Origin: Ignavibacteria bacterium
Lineage (GTDB): Bacteria; Bacteroidota; Ignavibacteria; Tepidaquicellales; Tepidaquicellaceae
Length of the DNA: 42,423 nt
Direction of reading: 5' to 3'
Assembly: GCA_016783945.1 (NCBI GenBank)
Contig: JADHVP010000015.1
Coordinates: 1-42,423 of the forward strand
In this document: in pieces, positions 24,141 through 35,936 of the stretch
Layout of the letters: every line of letters starts with the position of its first letter
How positions within the stretch are numbered: the stretch's first letter is position 1
Made by a program: the position numbers and the translations under genes
The notes under the pieces: model-generated
Told to the model about the DNA's origin: nothing
What the model saw: the letters and a program-made list of their open reading frames with translations, nothing else
Databases searched by the model: none

Positions 24141-25583
24141 CTAATAATGAATAACCACCGCAATAATTAAAAATATCACAGAGAGTAAAAACAGCATAGC
24201 GAACAAAGGCAAAGCAAATCTTAGCCACTTAGTGTAAGGAACTTTTGCGATCGCAAGTACAGCCATCAACGTTCCTGAAGTAGGAATTATCATATTCGAA
24301 AACCCATCACCGCACGTAAAAGCAAACACAGCAGTCTGTCTTGTTATTCCTATTAAATCTGACAGCGGAGCCATTAAAGGCATGGTAACAGCAGCTTGTC
24401 CCGAGCCGGACGGGATGAAAAAATTTAAGAAAGTCTGGAATGCGAGCATTCCTCCCGCAGCAACGAAATTGTGATATTGCTGTAAATGAAATGCGGCAAA
24501 ATGAATGATAGTATCCAGTATTTGTCCGTCCTGCAGGACAACCTGCACACCACGTGCAAACCCTACTACAAGTGCAGCGACCACCATATCTTCCAATCCT
24601 TTAATAAAAGCTTTCGCCGCATTATTTAATGACATACGTGAAATTATTACTGCTGAAAAACCTATTAGTAAAAATCCTCCCGCCATCTCGTTAATCCACC
24701 ACCCGAATACCTGTACAGCATAAATAATAAATGCAAACAATCCTGCACCGGCTATCAAAATGAATATATGTTCTTTTCTGAACACAACTTTTTCAAAAGA
24801 AAAATCCGAAAGAGAAAAATCATCATCAGGCATCAGAGACTTTGAATGATCTTTTTTAACTTTGGCACCGTAACGCAAGAGGTAGAAAATTGTAATAGCC
24901 ATCGCAATACTAAAAAATATTACCCTGAAACCAATTCCGCTGTTAAGGGGAACTTCAGCAATACCCTGTGCAATATTAACCGTAAAAGGATTTGTGGTTG
25001 CAGCCGCAAATCCACTTTCTGCCGCAAGCCAAACAATTCCCAACCCGAACACACGGTCGTATCCTAACTTTTTTGAAACTATAAGGAAGATTGGAATCAA
25101 CGGTATGAACTCCTCACCCATTCCGAGTGTAGACGCACCAACTGCTACGGAGGTCATTAAAATAATAACAAGTAGATTAGCTGTATCTCCAAATGAGTCA
25201 AGGAGTTTTTGTACAAATGCCATTATCGTCCCGGTCTTTTGAAGAATTCCGAACACACCCCCTATGATAAAAATAAAAAATATAATGTCCGCAGCTTCTT
25301 CCATTCCGCGAGGTATGGCACTGAGGAAATCAACTAAACTAACAGGTGATGCTTCACCTTCCACCTCTCTCCCAATTACAACACCTTCCAGGGAATAATT
25401 CTTTGGTATTTCCTTATACGTTCCAGGAATTACTACAGTGCGAGTAAGTGCTCCTATCTGCTTTGTCTCTCGCTGGTAATCACCGGATTTAATGATGTAT
25501 GTTAGAATAGAACATATAAAAACCACAACAGTCAACAATGTAAACACGTGTGGTATTTTGATGCTTTTAATTAACTTTGGCAA
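24141..25583 (-). CDS. YfcC/DcuC-family permease
   Basis: About 480 residues with some twelve membrane segments. Family signatures include IPHVFTLLTVVVFICSILTYII with SGDYQRE near the N-terminus, IIGGVFGILQKTGTI, SVAVGASTLGMGEEFIPLIPI, AESGFAAATTNPFTVNIAQ and FIPSGSGQAAVTMPLMAPL. Such carriers (YfcC, C4-dicarboxylate/amino-acid type) use ion gradients at the inner membrane; the substrate cannot be fixed from sequence. The frame opens at GTG 25664, but that codon lies inside a 10-bp hairpin and adds 27 unlike residues. TTG at 25583, preceded by AAGGA 8 nt upstream, matches the usual family N-terminus and is preferred. Confidence 0.88.
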   Translation of the reverse strand: MPKLIKSIKIPHVFTLLTVVVFICSILTYIIKSGDYQRETKQIGALTRTVVIPGTYKEIPKNYSLEGVVIGREVEGEASPVSLVDFLSAIPRGMEEAADIIFFIFIIGGVFGILQKTGTIMAFVQKLLDSFGDTANLLVIILMTSVAVGASTLGMGEEFIPLIPIFLIVSKKLGYDRVFGLGIVWLAAESGFAAATTNPFTVNIAQGIAEVPLNSGIGFRVIFFSIAMAITIFYLLRYGAKVKKDHSKSLMPDDDFSLSDFSFEKVVFRKEHIFILIAGAGLFAFIIYAVQVFGWWINEMAGGFLLIGFSAVIISRMSLNNAAKAFIKGLEDMVVAALVVGFARGVQVVLQDGQILDTIIHFAAFHLQQYHNFVAAGGMLAFQTFLNFFIPSGSGQAAVTMPLMAPLSDLIGITRQTAVFAFTCGDGFSNMIIPTSGTLMAVLAIAKVPYTKWLRFALPLFAMLFLLSVIFLIIAVVIHY

Positions 25584-25660
25584 TTTTGTTATCCTTCGAT
25601 TATATTCCAGAGTTTGGTTTTTAATTAAAGATGAGTTTTGTATAACTACACGAAATGAAT

Positions 25661-25694
25661 ACACGCAAACCTATCAATAGACAAGTTTGCGTGT
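25661..25694 (-). terminator. Hairpin between the SIMPL gene and the permease
   Basis: A perfect 10-bp stem ACACGCAAAC (25661-25670) with GTTTGCGTGT (25685-25694) and a 14-nt loop, 16 bp past the SIMPL stop. It probably ends that transcript, although the following T run on the minus strand is poor. Confidence 0.5.
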
Positions 25695-25710
25695 AAAAAA
25701 CTAAATATTA

Positions 25711-26448
25711 TTAATCAATCGAGAAGCTAATACTAACAACAGCTGTTATCTTCTTTTCGAGTGAAGAAGTATCATTGATACCGTAATCCGAAACATCGGT
25801 TGAGTTCTTCGATGTAATCTGGATAACACCCGTTCTTGAAGAACGCACTTCGCCAATGTCATCGCTTGTACTTTTTGCAATTTGTTCAGCACGCAGTTTT
25901 GCATCTTCTGAAGCCAGACCGATCATTTCAACTTTCAAATCGCCTAATTTCGTGTAGAAAAACTGCGGCGGATATGAATTAATTTCTACACCTTGATTGA
26001 TAAGCTCAGTTGCATCTCTTGATAACTTGTCAATTTTATCAACATCCGAAGATTCAATCGAAACATCCTGCGATAACCTATAACCTACGATCTGTTCGGT
26101 TTTATAACCCTGTGCATTTGTCGAATAAAGATTGGTCGTATTAATAGCAGAAAATTTTAACATTCCTTCTTCGAACCCTTTCCCAATGAGGTAAGCTCGT
26201 ACTTTACTATTGCTCTCTTTTAATTTAGCATAAGCATCGGATAAAGAAGATGATTCGTTTGAAAATGTTCCGGACCATTCTGCAAGGTCAGAACGAATGT
26301 CTTTTGTTGCAGAACCTGTGACTGTTATAGTAGCGTTTCTGCTTGCGACACTGCTCCATGTATTAGCAAGAATTATTGAAGCGATCACAAGACCTGCTGC
26401 TAAAATTATTGCAAATGAAAAATAACTCGCTTTGGTGTGGTTTTCCAT
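25711..26448 (-). CDS. SIMPL (DUF541) domain exported protein
   Basis: 245 residues. An N-terminal membrane anchor or signal (FSFAIILAAGLVIASIILA) is followed by the SIMPL domain: ATITVTGSATKDIRSDLAEW, YRLSQDVSIESSDVDKIDKLSRDATELINQGVEI, LASEDAKLRAEQIAKS and a C-terminal ITAVVSISFSID strand. The family includes periplasmic BP26/YggE proteins thought to form oligomeric rings and to affect stress tolerance. It is predicted to be periplasmic and tethered to the inner membrane. It is transcribed divergently from cysS. Confidence 0.92.
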   Translation of the reverse strand: MENHTKASYFSFAIILAAGLVIASIILANTWSSVASRNATITVTGSATKDIRSDLAEWSGTFSNESSSLSDAYAKLKESNSKVRAYLIGKGFEEGMLKFSAINTTNLYSTNAQGYKTEQIVGYRLSQDVSIESSDVDKIDKLSRDATELINQGVEINSYPPQFFYTKLGDLKVEMIGLASEDAKLRAEQIAKSTSDDIGEVRSSRTGVIQITSKNSTDVSDYGINDTSSLEKKITAVVSISFSID

Positions 26449-26570
26449 TGTGGTTTAGTTTAAATTTAGATGTTAATTAAACTATCAATAACTTACTAAG
26501 TTTCGAGCACATAATAAAGTTGAATTTTAATTAGAATTTTATTTTAATTCGATTAAATATAATTTGTAAC

Positions 26571-27986
26571 GTGCAAAAATTAAAACTTCATAATACTTTA
26601 ACACGAAATACAGAAGAGTTCATACCAATCGAACTCGGCAAAGTCAGGATGTATTGCTGCGGTCCGACTGTTTATAATTATCAACATATTGGAAATCTCA
26701 GAACTTTTTTCTTCGAAGATATTCTGAAAAGAGTGCTTCTTTACAATGGTTTTCAGGTTAAGCATGTAATGAATATTACGGATGTGGGACATCTCGTTTC
26801 GGACGATGATGTAGGCAAAGATAAAATGGAGGAGGGTGCTAAAAGGGAAGGTAAAACTGTTTGGGAAATATCAGAATATTACACAAAAGTATACAAAAGA
26901 GATGCTGAACTTATGAACATTCTTCCGCCGGATATTTATTGTAAAGCGACAGACTATATCAAAGAACAAATCGACATGGTCAAATGCCTTGAAGAAAAAG
27001 GATACACTTACAAAACATCAGATGGTGTTTACTTTGATTCAAGTAAATTTGCAAACTATGTTGACCTCGCAAAACTTGATATTGAAGGTATGCAGGAAGG
27101 AAAGAGAATTTCTTTCTCGGAAGAGAAGAAAAACAAAACTGACTTTGCACTATGGAAATTTTCTCCTAAAGATGAAAAAAGGCAAATGGAATGGGATTCT
27201 CCCTGGGGTATTGGATTCCCGGGCTGGCATATCGAGTGTTCTGCTATGAGTAAAAAATTTCTCGGCAACCATTATGATATACACTGCGGTGGAGTTGACC
27301 ACATAAGCATTCATCACACAAACGAGATTGCACAATCAGAATCTTGCAATGAGGAAAAATTCGTTAACTATTGGATGCACGGAGAGTGGCTAATAGAAGA
27401 AAAAGGAAAGATGTCTAAATCGAAAGGAGAGTTTATTACACTTCAAACATTAATAGATGACGGTTACTCTGCAATGCATTACCGGTATTTCTTACTCAAT
27501 GCTCATTACAGAAAGAAGTTGAAATTCTCTTATGATGGTATGGACGCAGCGAAAAGCGGGTATGGGAATTTAAAAAACAGAATTCTTAGACTTAAAGAAG
27601 AAATAAAAAATGATAGGTCAAGTGTCGATGAAAACAAAATCAAAAACTATAAAGAAAAATTCTTTGATTCTATTAATGATGATTTAAATGTTACAGAAGG
27701 TATTTCGGTTTTATGGGATACAATCAAAGATAAAGACTTATCACCAAAAGAAAAACTGGAACTAAGTTATGACTTCGATAAAGTTTTAGGATTAGAACTT
27801 GAAAGACTTGTGATTCAAAAAGAGGAATATATAATACCTGAGGGAATAATAAAACTAGCAAAAGAAAGAAAAGAAGCCAAGGCGAACAAAGACTTTAAGC
27901 TTGCGGATAAAATTAGAGAAGAAATTAAAAGAAAAGGATACCAAATTACGGATACAAAAGAAGGGGTGAAAATAAATCCGATTTAA
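26571..27986 (+). CDS. cysS: Cysteinyl-tRNA synthetase
   Basis: 471 residues, class I synthetase charging tRNA-Cys. It shows YNYQHIGNLRT (HIGH-type motif at 39-42), GFPGWHIECSAMS and HCGGVDHISIHHTNEIAQSE (zinc ligands around C30, C223, H248/H249), KMSKS (280-284) and a C-terminal DALR-like helical region with KLADKIREEIKRKGYQI. The length is normal for the bacterial enzyme. The start codon is GTG (26571), which gives the normal opening QKLKLHNTLTR. It stands alone, with a divergent promoter region of about 120 bp shared with the SIMPL gene. Confidence 0.97.
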   Translation: MQKLKLHNTLTRNTEEFIPIELGKVRMYCCGPTVYNYQHIGNLRTFFFEDILKRVLLYNGFQVKHVMNITDVGHLVSDDDVGKDKMEEGAKREGKTVWEISEYYTKVYKRDAELMNILPPDIYCKATDYIKEQIDMVKCLEEKGYTYKTSDGVYFDSSKFANYVDLAKLDIEGMQEGKRISFSEEKKNKTDFALWKFSPKDEKRQMEWDSPWGIGFPGWHIECSAMSKKFLGNHYDIHCGGVDHISIHHTNEIAQSESCNEEKFVNYWMHGEWLIEEKGKMSKSKGEFITLQTLIDDGYSAMHYRYFLLNAHYRKKLKFSYDGMDAAKSGYGNLKNRILRLKEEIKNDRSSVDENKIKNYKEKFFDSINDDLNVTEGISVLWDTIKDKDLSPKEKLELSYDFDKVLGLELERLVIQKEEYIIPEGIIKLAKERKEAKANKDFKLADKIREEIKRKGYQITDTKEGVKINPI

Positions 27987-28069
27987 GAAGTCATGGATTG
28001 TTCAAGACAATGTTTCCCGTGACTCGCCAGTAAGTCCAATTTAATTTTACCTCACACTCCCAGTGTATT

Positions 28070-28492
28070 TTATTCGTCAACTCTTTTCAATATCGCTGAC
28101 AGAGGCAGCCAAAACTCACCATCCGGAAATTCTGTAACTTCCCAGTAAAGATAATCTCCATGCATTACAATTTTTGCTTTACCGTATTTCATACAATACG
28201 TGCTTAGGAAAGTTACATTCGCTTGATTTCCTTTTACTATGCCATCGATTGAATAACCCATGTCATCGCTCTCGAGGGCACAATCAATTCTTTGTGCATG
28301 TTTTGTTACCGAACAATGATAACCTGTTAACTCATCTCCAGTTTGAAATAAATCTAAGTCAAGAGAGATGTCTTCGTCGACGGAAGTCCACTTGCCTTGA
28401 AAGCTTGTAAAATATGAATTTGGATACAGATTCATCTGAAAGAAAACAATCAAAAGGAAAGACAGTAATAAAATTTTAACATCTGTTTTCAT
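28070..28492 (-). CDS. Small exported protein of unknown function
   Basis: 140 residues with a signal peptide (MKTDVKILLLSFLLIVFFQ, cleavage probably near YPNS). The mature part looks beta-rich: QGKWTSVDEDISLDLDLFQTGDELTGYHCSV, then DGIVKGNQANVTFLS, then AKIVMHGDYLYWEVTE. It contains three Cys. The repeated strand pattern and GKW opening resemble small lipocalin-like or META-like exported domains, but no motif is diagnostic. It is a single gene, convergent with cysS. Confidence 0.7.
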   Translation of the reverse strand: MKTDVKILLLSFLLIVFFQMNLYPNSYFTSFQGKWTSVDEDISLDLDLFQTGDELTGYHCSVTKHAQRIDCALESDDMGYSIDGIVKGNQANVTFLSTYCMKYGKAKIVMHGDYLYWEVTEFPDGEFWLPLSAILKRVDE

Positions 28493-28613
28493 GATTTCAA
28501 AAAGTTTATGTGTTTTAAGATAAAGTTTAATAGTTTAGTATATAGTTAAATGATTCCTGCTCTAATAATCCATATTTCGAAAACGATTATGCATTAAATT
28601 TTTTAACCATTAC

Positions 28614-29516
28614 TTATGGGATATGGTGATGATATGTGTCGACTTTAATTCTCTCTTCTTTGACACCAAGATATAATATTAATAAACCGGAAACAATAAC
28701 TACAAACATTCCTGCTATACTTGTTACAGATGGGACCTGCTCCCATACTACTAAACCAATTACACCGGAAGCAATTATCGATGAATACGAAAGAGGACCT
28801 ATGACAGTTGCTTTTGCATAATGAAATGCCTTTGTCGCAAGTATTTGCATACTATACATGCAAATTCCAGCTCCAATCAATAATAACCATTCTATACCTA
28901 TGGGCATTCTCCATGTGTTAATAACAAAAAAGAAACTTGCCACAGTTGATATTATTCCATAATATAAAACAACTCTTTGATGTTCTTCGTCTTTCAAAAA
29001 ACGCATGATAATAATTACAAAAGATGCGCCAATCCCAGCTAGCAATGCTTCGGTATCTCCTAAATAATTCATTGCAGTAAACCTGGGGTGTATCACTAAG
29101 ACAATTCCAAGAAATCCTAAAACAATACAAAGAAAAATCTTATAAGTAAAGTTTTCTTTCAAAAAGATTAAAGCAAGAAATGGAACCCATAAAGGAGCTG
29201 TGTTGAACAATGTTAATGAATCTACTAAGGGAATTTCTTTAACAGAAAGAAATAATATAGAAAATGCCGCAAACCCAAGGACACTTCTTAAAATGATAAT
29301 GACTGGATATTTTGTCTTGAACGCTGTCTTCAGACCACGCTTGAGAACCCAGGGTATGGAAAAGATAATGGTAAACAAAAAACTAAAAAAGATTACCTGA
29401 AACACTGAATATCCTATATCCTGAAGATGCTTACTAATCGCCGACAATACCGATAGGAAAACATATGCGACAATACACAAAAATCCTCCAAATAAAACGT
29501 TATTATTTGTTTTCAT
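28614..29516 (-). CDS. EamA/DMT-family transporter
   Basis: 300 residues with ten membrane helices in two EamA repeats. The first includes FSIPWVLKRGLKTAFKTKYP, SLTLFNTAPLWVPFLALIFLKE and FLGIVLVIHPRF. The second includes KAFHYAKATVIGPLSYSSIIASGVIGLVVWEQVPS and a terminal GLLILYLGVKEE. Drug/metabolite transporters of this type export amino acids or other small metabolites; the substrate is unknown. Its start overlaps the 3' end of the upstream lipoprotein gene by 14 bp, so the two are probably co-translated. Confidence 0.9.
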   Translation of the reverse strand: MKTNNNVLFGGFLCIVAYVFLSVLSAISKHLQDIGYSVFQVIFFSFLFTIIFSIPWVLKRGLKTAFKTKYPVIIILRSVLGFAAFSILFLSVKEIPLVDSLTLFNTAPLWVPFLALIFLKENFTYKIFLCIVLGFLGIVLVIHPRFTAMNYLGDTEALLAGIGASFVIIIMRFLKDEEHQRVVLYYGIISTVASFFFVINTWRMPIGIEWLLLIGAGICMYSMQILATKAFHYAKATVIGPLSYSSIIASGVIGLVVWEQVPSVTSIAGMFVVIVSGLLILYLGVKEERIKVDTYHHHIP

Positions 29517-30087
29517 TCTGCTGAATATACTCGGTTTGCTTTGAACTTATTTCATTCCAGATATTCTCCGGGACCATCTTATTAATAACGCCATACAAAT
29601 TATTCAATCCAACGGCAAATTCCTTTTCGGGGAAATATGGAGTTTCAATTACCCTGGGTGGCTGGTCGAGACCCGGATTTGGATCGACAATCATAACATT
29701 AATCCTTTGGACATGCCCGCCAATCGGGTGCAATGAATCGGGTAGAGCTTTAATTTCTGTCTCCAGAACTTTGCTTTCCGAAAGAGCTTTATTAAGATTT
29801 TTCATTTGTTCATCACTAAAGGTCAATGTATATTGCAAAGGTGGTTGGTTCTCACTGGAATAATCAAATTGATAATTCAAATTGCCCGAACCATCAGAGT
29901 TTATCACAATTGAATACTCATGATAATAAGGTGGTGGAACAGAACCCTCTCTGTAAAAATACTGAATTGTATTCCAATCATTATGCTGCCTATTGCCATT
30001 ATCGTTTTTAATGCTTTCAGTCAGTTTTTTATTGGAACACGAAAAAGATATAGTAAATAAAATTGCAAATAAAAGTAATGTTTTCAT
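29503..30087 (-). CDS. Lipoprotein of unknown function
   Basis: 194 residues. MKTLLLFAILFTISFSC is a lipoprotein signal with Cys17 as the lipidation site, followed by SNKK. The mature chain has an aromatic/proline-rich opening (YFREGSVPPPYYHEYSIVI), a strand-rich centre (NSDGSGNLNYQFDYS; PLQYTLTFSDEQMKNLNKAL) and DPNPGLDQPPRVIET. It matches no family I recognise. It forms an overlapping pair with the EamA transporter downstream. Confidence 0.75.
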   Translation of the reverse strand: MKTLLLFAILFTISFSCSNKKLTESIKNDNGNRQHNDWNTIQYFYREGSVPPPYYHEYSIVINSDGSGNLNYQFDYSSENQPPLQYTLTFSDEQMKNLNKALSESKVLETEIKALPDSLHPIGGHVQRINVMIVDPNPGLDQPPRVIETPYFPEKEFAVGLNNLYGVINKMVPENIWNEISSKQTEYIQQNENK

Positions 30088-30418
30088 TTTACAAGTTTTA
30101 AAATTAATAATATTAGTTTAATTCGATTTATTTACAAACTACTGATTTTATATAAATCAGTCAAGTGAGGAGAATTATCAATTTTTACTTTGGAGTTTAC
30201 CACTGGTTCCTAAGGAGAAAGTCATACTATTTCAAAATATTACATGTTGAATTATAATTTGACACATATAATTATTATCTATAATAATTATGAAAGAAAT
30301 TAGTAACTTATCCTTCATATTCTAAGACAGGATGCACATACAATGGATTGAAAATTGGATATATAATAGGTATTTTAATAAAATATTTTTATAATTTTTA
30401 TTCTTTCGGGGTAATTAA
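30088..30418. other. Intergenic region between the lipoprotein gene and dnaN
   Basis: 331 bp, AT-rich, no ORF. It holds an 8-bp inverted repeat ACTGATTT (30141-30148) / AAATCAGT (30154-30161), about 55 bp upstream of the lipoprotein start, and a candidate promoter for dnaN. Despite the dnaN-recF-gyrB context, no sequence close to TTATCCACA was found on either strand. Confidence 0.5.
30259..30285 (+). promoter_or_regulatory. Candidate sigma70-type promoter of dnaN
   Basis: TTGACA (30259-30264) and TATAAT (30280-30285) both match consensus, but the spacer is 15 bp, shorter than the ideal 17. It lies about 135 bp upstream of the dnaN start. Confidence 0.4.
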
Positions 30419-31561
30419 ATGAAATTCAATATTAAAGGTGAACAGTTTGTAAATTCTCTTACAAAATTAAGTTCAGTAATACCTACACGTTCCACTCTAC
30501 CTATTTTAGATAACATTTTATTTGAACTTGAGGGCAATAAACTAAAACTGCTTGCGTCTGATTTAGAAATTTTTGTACGTACTACCGTTGAAGTAGAAGG
30601 TTCGGAAGATGGAAAGGTTGCAATTCCTGCTAAACGTCTTTTGGAAATTAGCAGAACCCTTACTTCAGCAGACATAAGTGTCGATGTTAATGAAAAGAAT
30701 AAGTTAACACTTAAAACAAAGAATGGAAAGTATTCGTTATCGGGTGAACCCCCGGAAGATTTTCCGACTCCGGAAGAAAAAGAAAATCTTAACAAAATCG
30801 AATTAGATGGTTCCATTCTTAGAAGATTCATCTCAAAAATTATTCATGCTGTTAACAATGATGAGATTAGAAGGAACATGTCGGGCATACTTTTCGACAT
30901 CGGCAAAAATGAATTAAGATTTGTTGCAACAGATGGGTTCAGACTTGGCAAAATAATTAAGACTAATTTCACACATGATAACCCCGCAGATCATAAGATT
31001 ATTGTCCCTTTAAAAACCTGTCAACTAATATTAAGATTGAATAACAACGAAGACTCGGTTGTTGAATATGATGAGAATTTAATTAGAATTAAATTCAACG
31101 ATGTAGATATATATTCAAAACTTATCGATGATACGTTTCCAAACTACGAGACTGTCATACCATTAGACAACAACAAATTACTAATAATAGACAAAAATAA
31201 TATTGAGAATTCCTTGCGAAGGGCATTGATATTTGCAGATGATATAACAAAGAGGGTGAAACTTGAAATCACAAACAGTTCAATAACAATAAAAGCAGAT
31301 AATCCGGAAATTGGAGCAGAGGGTGAAGAAACAATAGATTGTGAATTTAGAATGAAAGATTCGAGTGATGTAAATTTTGACGAAGAGCCATTCAGTATAG
31401 CGTTTAATGCGAGTTATTTAATAGATTGTGTTTCACACATACAAACCGATAAAATTAATTTTGACTTTAATACTCCATCTAAAGCGGCAATAGCAACCCC
31501 TACAGAGCAATCTCCCGATGAAGATTTTATGGAACTTGTAATGCCAGTCAGAGTAGGATAA
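30419..31561 (+). CDS. dnaN: DNA polymerase III beta subunit (sliding clamp)
   Basis: 380 residues. It has the normal clamp opening MKFNIKGEQFVNSLTKLSSVIPTRSTLPILDNIL, three clamp domains of about 125 residues, ATDGFRLGKI in the middle domain, and a C-terminal TPTEQSPDEDFMELVMPVRVG where bacteria usually end M(P)MR. It forms a dimeric ring around DNA and holds the replicative polymerase. First gene of the dnaN-recF-DUF721-gyrB block, with 44 bp to recF. Confidence 0.97.
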   Translation: MKFNIKGEQFVNSLTKLSSVIPTRSTLPILDNILFELEGNKLKLLASDLEIFVRTTVEVEGSEDGKVAIPAKRLLEISRTLTSADISVDVNEKNKLTLKTKNGKYSLSGEPPEDFPTPEEKENLNKIELDGSILRRFISKIIHAVNNDEIRRNMSGILFDIGKNELRFVATDGFRLGKIIKTNFTHDNPADHKIIVPLKTCQLILRLNNNEDSVVEYDENLIRIKFNDVDIYSKLIDDTFPNYETVIPLDNNKLLIIDKNNIENSLRRALIFADDITKRVKLEITNSSITIKADNPEIGAEGEETIDCEFRMKDSSDVNFDEEPFSIAFNASYLIDCVSHIQTDKINFDFNTPSKAAIATPTEQSPDEDFMELVMPVRVG

Positions 31562-31564
31562 GCA

Positions 31565-31585
31565 TCCCGTAATATTGAAACGGGA
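31565..31585 (+). other. Small hairpin between dnaN and recF
   Basis: TCCCGT (31565-31570) pairs with ACGGGA (31580-31585), 9-nt loop, 3 bp after the dnaN stop. It lacks a T run, so it is more likely an RNA-processing or attenuating element than a full terminator. Confidence 0.4.
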
Positions 31586-31605
31586 ACAAGAATTTATTAT
31601 AAGGA

Positions 31606-32808
31606 TTGATATTAAAGAAGATTATATTAAGAGATTTCAGAAATTACGAAGAACAAGAATTAGATTTTAATGGCAAGTTTAATTATGTATACGGGGATAA
31701 CGGACAAGGAAAAACAAATATATTAGAAGCAATATCTTTTATATCCTTTGGGAAAAGTTTTTTGGGAGCATCGGAACATGATTGTGTAAAATTTGGAAAG
31801 GAAGAATTCCAGATTGAAGGAGAATATGAAAATGACCTGCAAAATGTATTTCATGTTTTTCTGAATTATAATTCCACTATTAAGAAAAAAACATTTCATG
31901 TAAATAAGGAAAAAGTAACTCGCTACTCTTCCGATATATTTGGTAAATTTCCTGTAGTCTATTTATCACCACAAAGTTTGAATTTAACTTACGGTAATCC
32001 TTCAGAAAGAAGGAAGTTCTTTGATATATTGATTTCTCAAACAAACAGATTATACCTTGATTTCTTAAAGGATCTTGGTAAGCTAATAAGACAAAAGAAT
32101 GCCTTATTAAAAAACAATCTGTATTTTAATGCTTACACAGGAAACGAATTAAGCGATTTGTTATGTTCTTATAATGAAAAGTTCGTTGAGATCTCTTCGA
32201 ATATTATTTTCAGAAGGTTAATATTTTTAATAGAGTTTAGAAGTTTCTTTGAAAAAAATTTCGGGTTTCTGATTACAAATAACGACAAGGCTTCAATGAG
32301 TTATTATTCTGAATTGTTCGGTGAGATTGACTTTGAAAGATTAGGAGAATATGACAAAGACATGATCACAAAAACGTTAAGTAACTCTTTAGACCAAAGA
32401 ATGAACGAAGAAATTGATCGCGGACTAACTCTCATAGGTCCTCAAAGGGATGATTACATTTTTAGGTTAATGAAAAATGATGAACAAGCTGCAGAAAACA
32501 AATCAGGATTTGAATTAAAAATTTATGCGTCACAGGGTGAACATAAAACTTTTGTGATAGCACTTAAATTAGCTGAGTATTATTATTTAAAAGAAAAGAA
32601 GGCAACAAATCCGATTTTATTGTTGGACGATTTATTGTCGGAACTTGATTCTAATCGCGTGTCAAAGATAATTTCTCATTTAAAGGATTATGGACAGATT
32701 TTTCTAACAACAACTGATATCAAATATAAATCCAGTATAGAAAAGTTTTATGATGACAATGAAATATCAACTTATAAAGTTTTGAATGGATGTGTTCCGG
32801 TCAATTGA
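31606..32808 (+). CDS. recF: DNA replication and repair protein RecF
   Basis: 400 residues, an SMC-like ATPase that loads RecA at gaps with RecO and RecR. Walker A GDNGQGKTN is at 30-38, the signature-like SQGEHKTFVIALKLAEYYY near 305, and Walker B LLLDDLLSELD follows. The opening LKKIILRDFRNYEE is typical. The only canonical start is TTG at 31606: a TAA lies two codons upstream (31600-31602) and no ATG occurs in the N-terminal domain. AAGGA (31601-31605) directly abuts this TTG, an unusually short spacing. It is followed after 16 bp by the DUF721 gene. Confidence 0.95.
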   Translation: MILKKIILRDFRNYEEQELDFNGKFNYVYGDNGQGKTNILEAISFISFGKSFLGASEHDCVKFGKEEFQIEGEYENDLQNVFHVFLNYNSTIKKKTFHVNKEKVTRYSSDIFGKFPVVYLSPQSLNLTYGNPSERRKFFDILISQTNRLYLDFLKDLGKLIRQKNALLKNNLYFNAYTGNELSDLLCSYNEKFVEISSNIIFRRLIFLIEFRSFFEKNFGFLITNNDKASMSYYSELFGEIDFERLGEYDKDMITKTLSNSLDQRMNEEIDRGLTLIGPQRDDYIFRLMKNDEQAAENKSGFELKIYASQGEHKTFVIALKLAEYYYLKEKKATNPILLLDDLLSELDSNRVSKIISHLKDYGQIFLTTTDIKYKSSIEKFYDDNEISTYKVLNGCVPVN

Positions 32809-32824
32809 TTAAAGCTTAAGAACA

Positions 32825-35171
<2,347 letters not shown>

Positions 35172-35195
35172 AACTCTTTTATAATAAATTATTTT

Positions 35196-35924
35196 ATGCT
35201 GACAAATCAGATTAGAACACTTATACTTATTTTCTCGATACTCATACTTTTTGTAGCAACAAGTAATTCTCTTGCATTAGACTCAAACCGGGTTTCATTC
35301 CAACAGCAAAACAAAAAATCAAAATATTTCTCATTCTCATTCGGGATGGGCATAAGCTATTGCGATAATAAATCACTTGTAGATTTCGCAGAATTACAAA
35401 TACCGAACTATAACACCGTTCCGCAAACTGAACGATTCTCTAATTTCTCAACAGGACTCGAATTTTTTGGTGGGGTTGAACGTCAGATATCTAAAAACGT
35501 TTCCTTAAAAGCTGACTACTCATATTTCCTAAAGAGTGTAAACATTCCGTGGTTTCCTAATTATGATTATTCTTATTTCAGTCATCAGCCCTTCTTAACA
35601 GTATACTATATCATCCCACAGGAATACAGTTTTATAAAATTCGGAGCAGGTGCAGGTTACATTATCTCCGAATTAAGGGTTAAGGAATATTCTCTTGAAA
35701 AGAGCTATACATCCGGGGGTTTGGGTTTAAAATTAGAAGGAATTCTGAATGCTCAGATAAGTAAGAATGTTGCGGGATACTTTAGCACTTTTATAACAAA
35801 AAGTTTCCAATCCGATCTCAAAGATGAAAACAACACCGTGTTGAACAATCTTAATAATCAGAAGGTTAACTTGAGCAGTTTCGGTTTAGGTTTAAGAATA
35901 GGTTTAGAGGTTTTTATTTTTTAA
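35196..35924 (+). CDS. Outer-membrane beta-barrel protein
   Basis: 242 residues. The N-terminal signal (LILIFSILILFVATSNSLALD) is followed by repeated amphipathic strands with alternating aromatic and polar residues: SFSFGMGISYCDN, KNVSLKADYSYFLK, EYSFIKFGAGAGYIIS. It ends in a strand finishing GLEVFIF, a terminal Phe suited to BAM recognition. It looks like an 8-strand OmpA/OmpW-type barrel. It lies 24 bp after gyrB and 12 bp before uppP, and may be co-transcribed with them; no specific role can be given. Confidence 0.8.
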   Translation: MLTNQIRTLILIFSILILFVATSNSLALDSNRVSFQQQNKKSKYFSFSFGMGISYCDNKSLVDFAELQIPNYNTVPQTERFSNFSTGLEFFGGVERQISKNVSLKADYSYFLKSVNIPWFPNYDYSYFSHQPFLTVYYIIPQEYSFIKFGAGAGYIISELRVKEYSLEKSYTSGGLGLKLEGILNAQISKNVAGYFSTFITKSFQSDLKDENNTVLNNLNNQKVNLSSFGLGLRIGLEVFIF

Positions 35925-35936
35925 ACTGAGAATTTA

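Noticed and set aside
27990-28030. Terminator after cysS
   Set aside because: AGTCATGG / CCCGTGACT can pair imperfectly with a long loop, but there is no T run, so it is not annotated.
30088-30418. Replication origin upstream of dnaN
   Set aside because: No DnaA-box-like nonamers and no AT-rich 13-mer repeats could be identified; it holds only promoter-like sites and a short palindrome.
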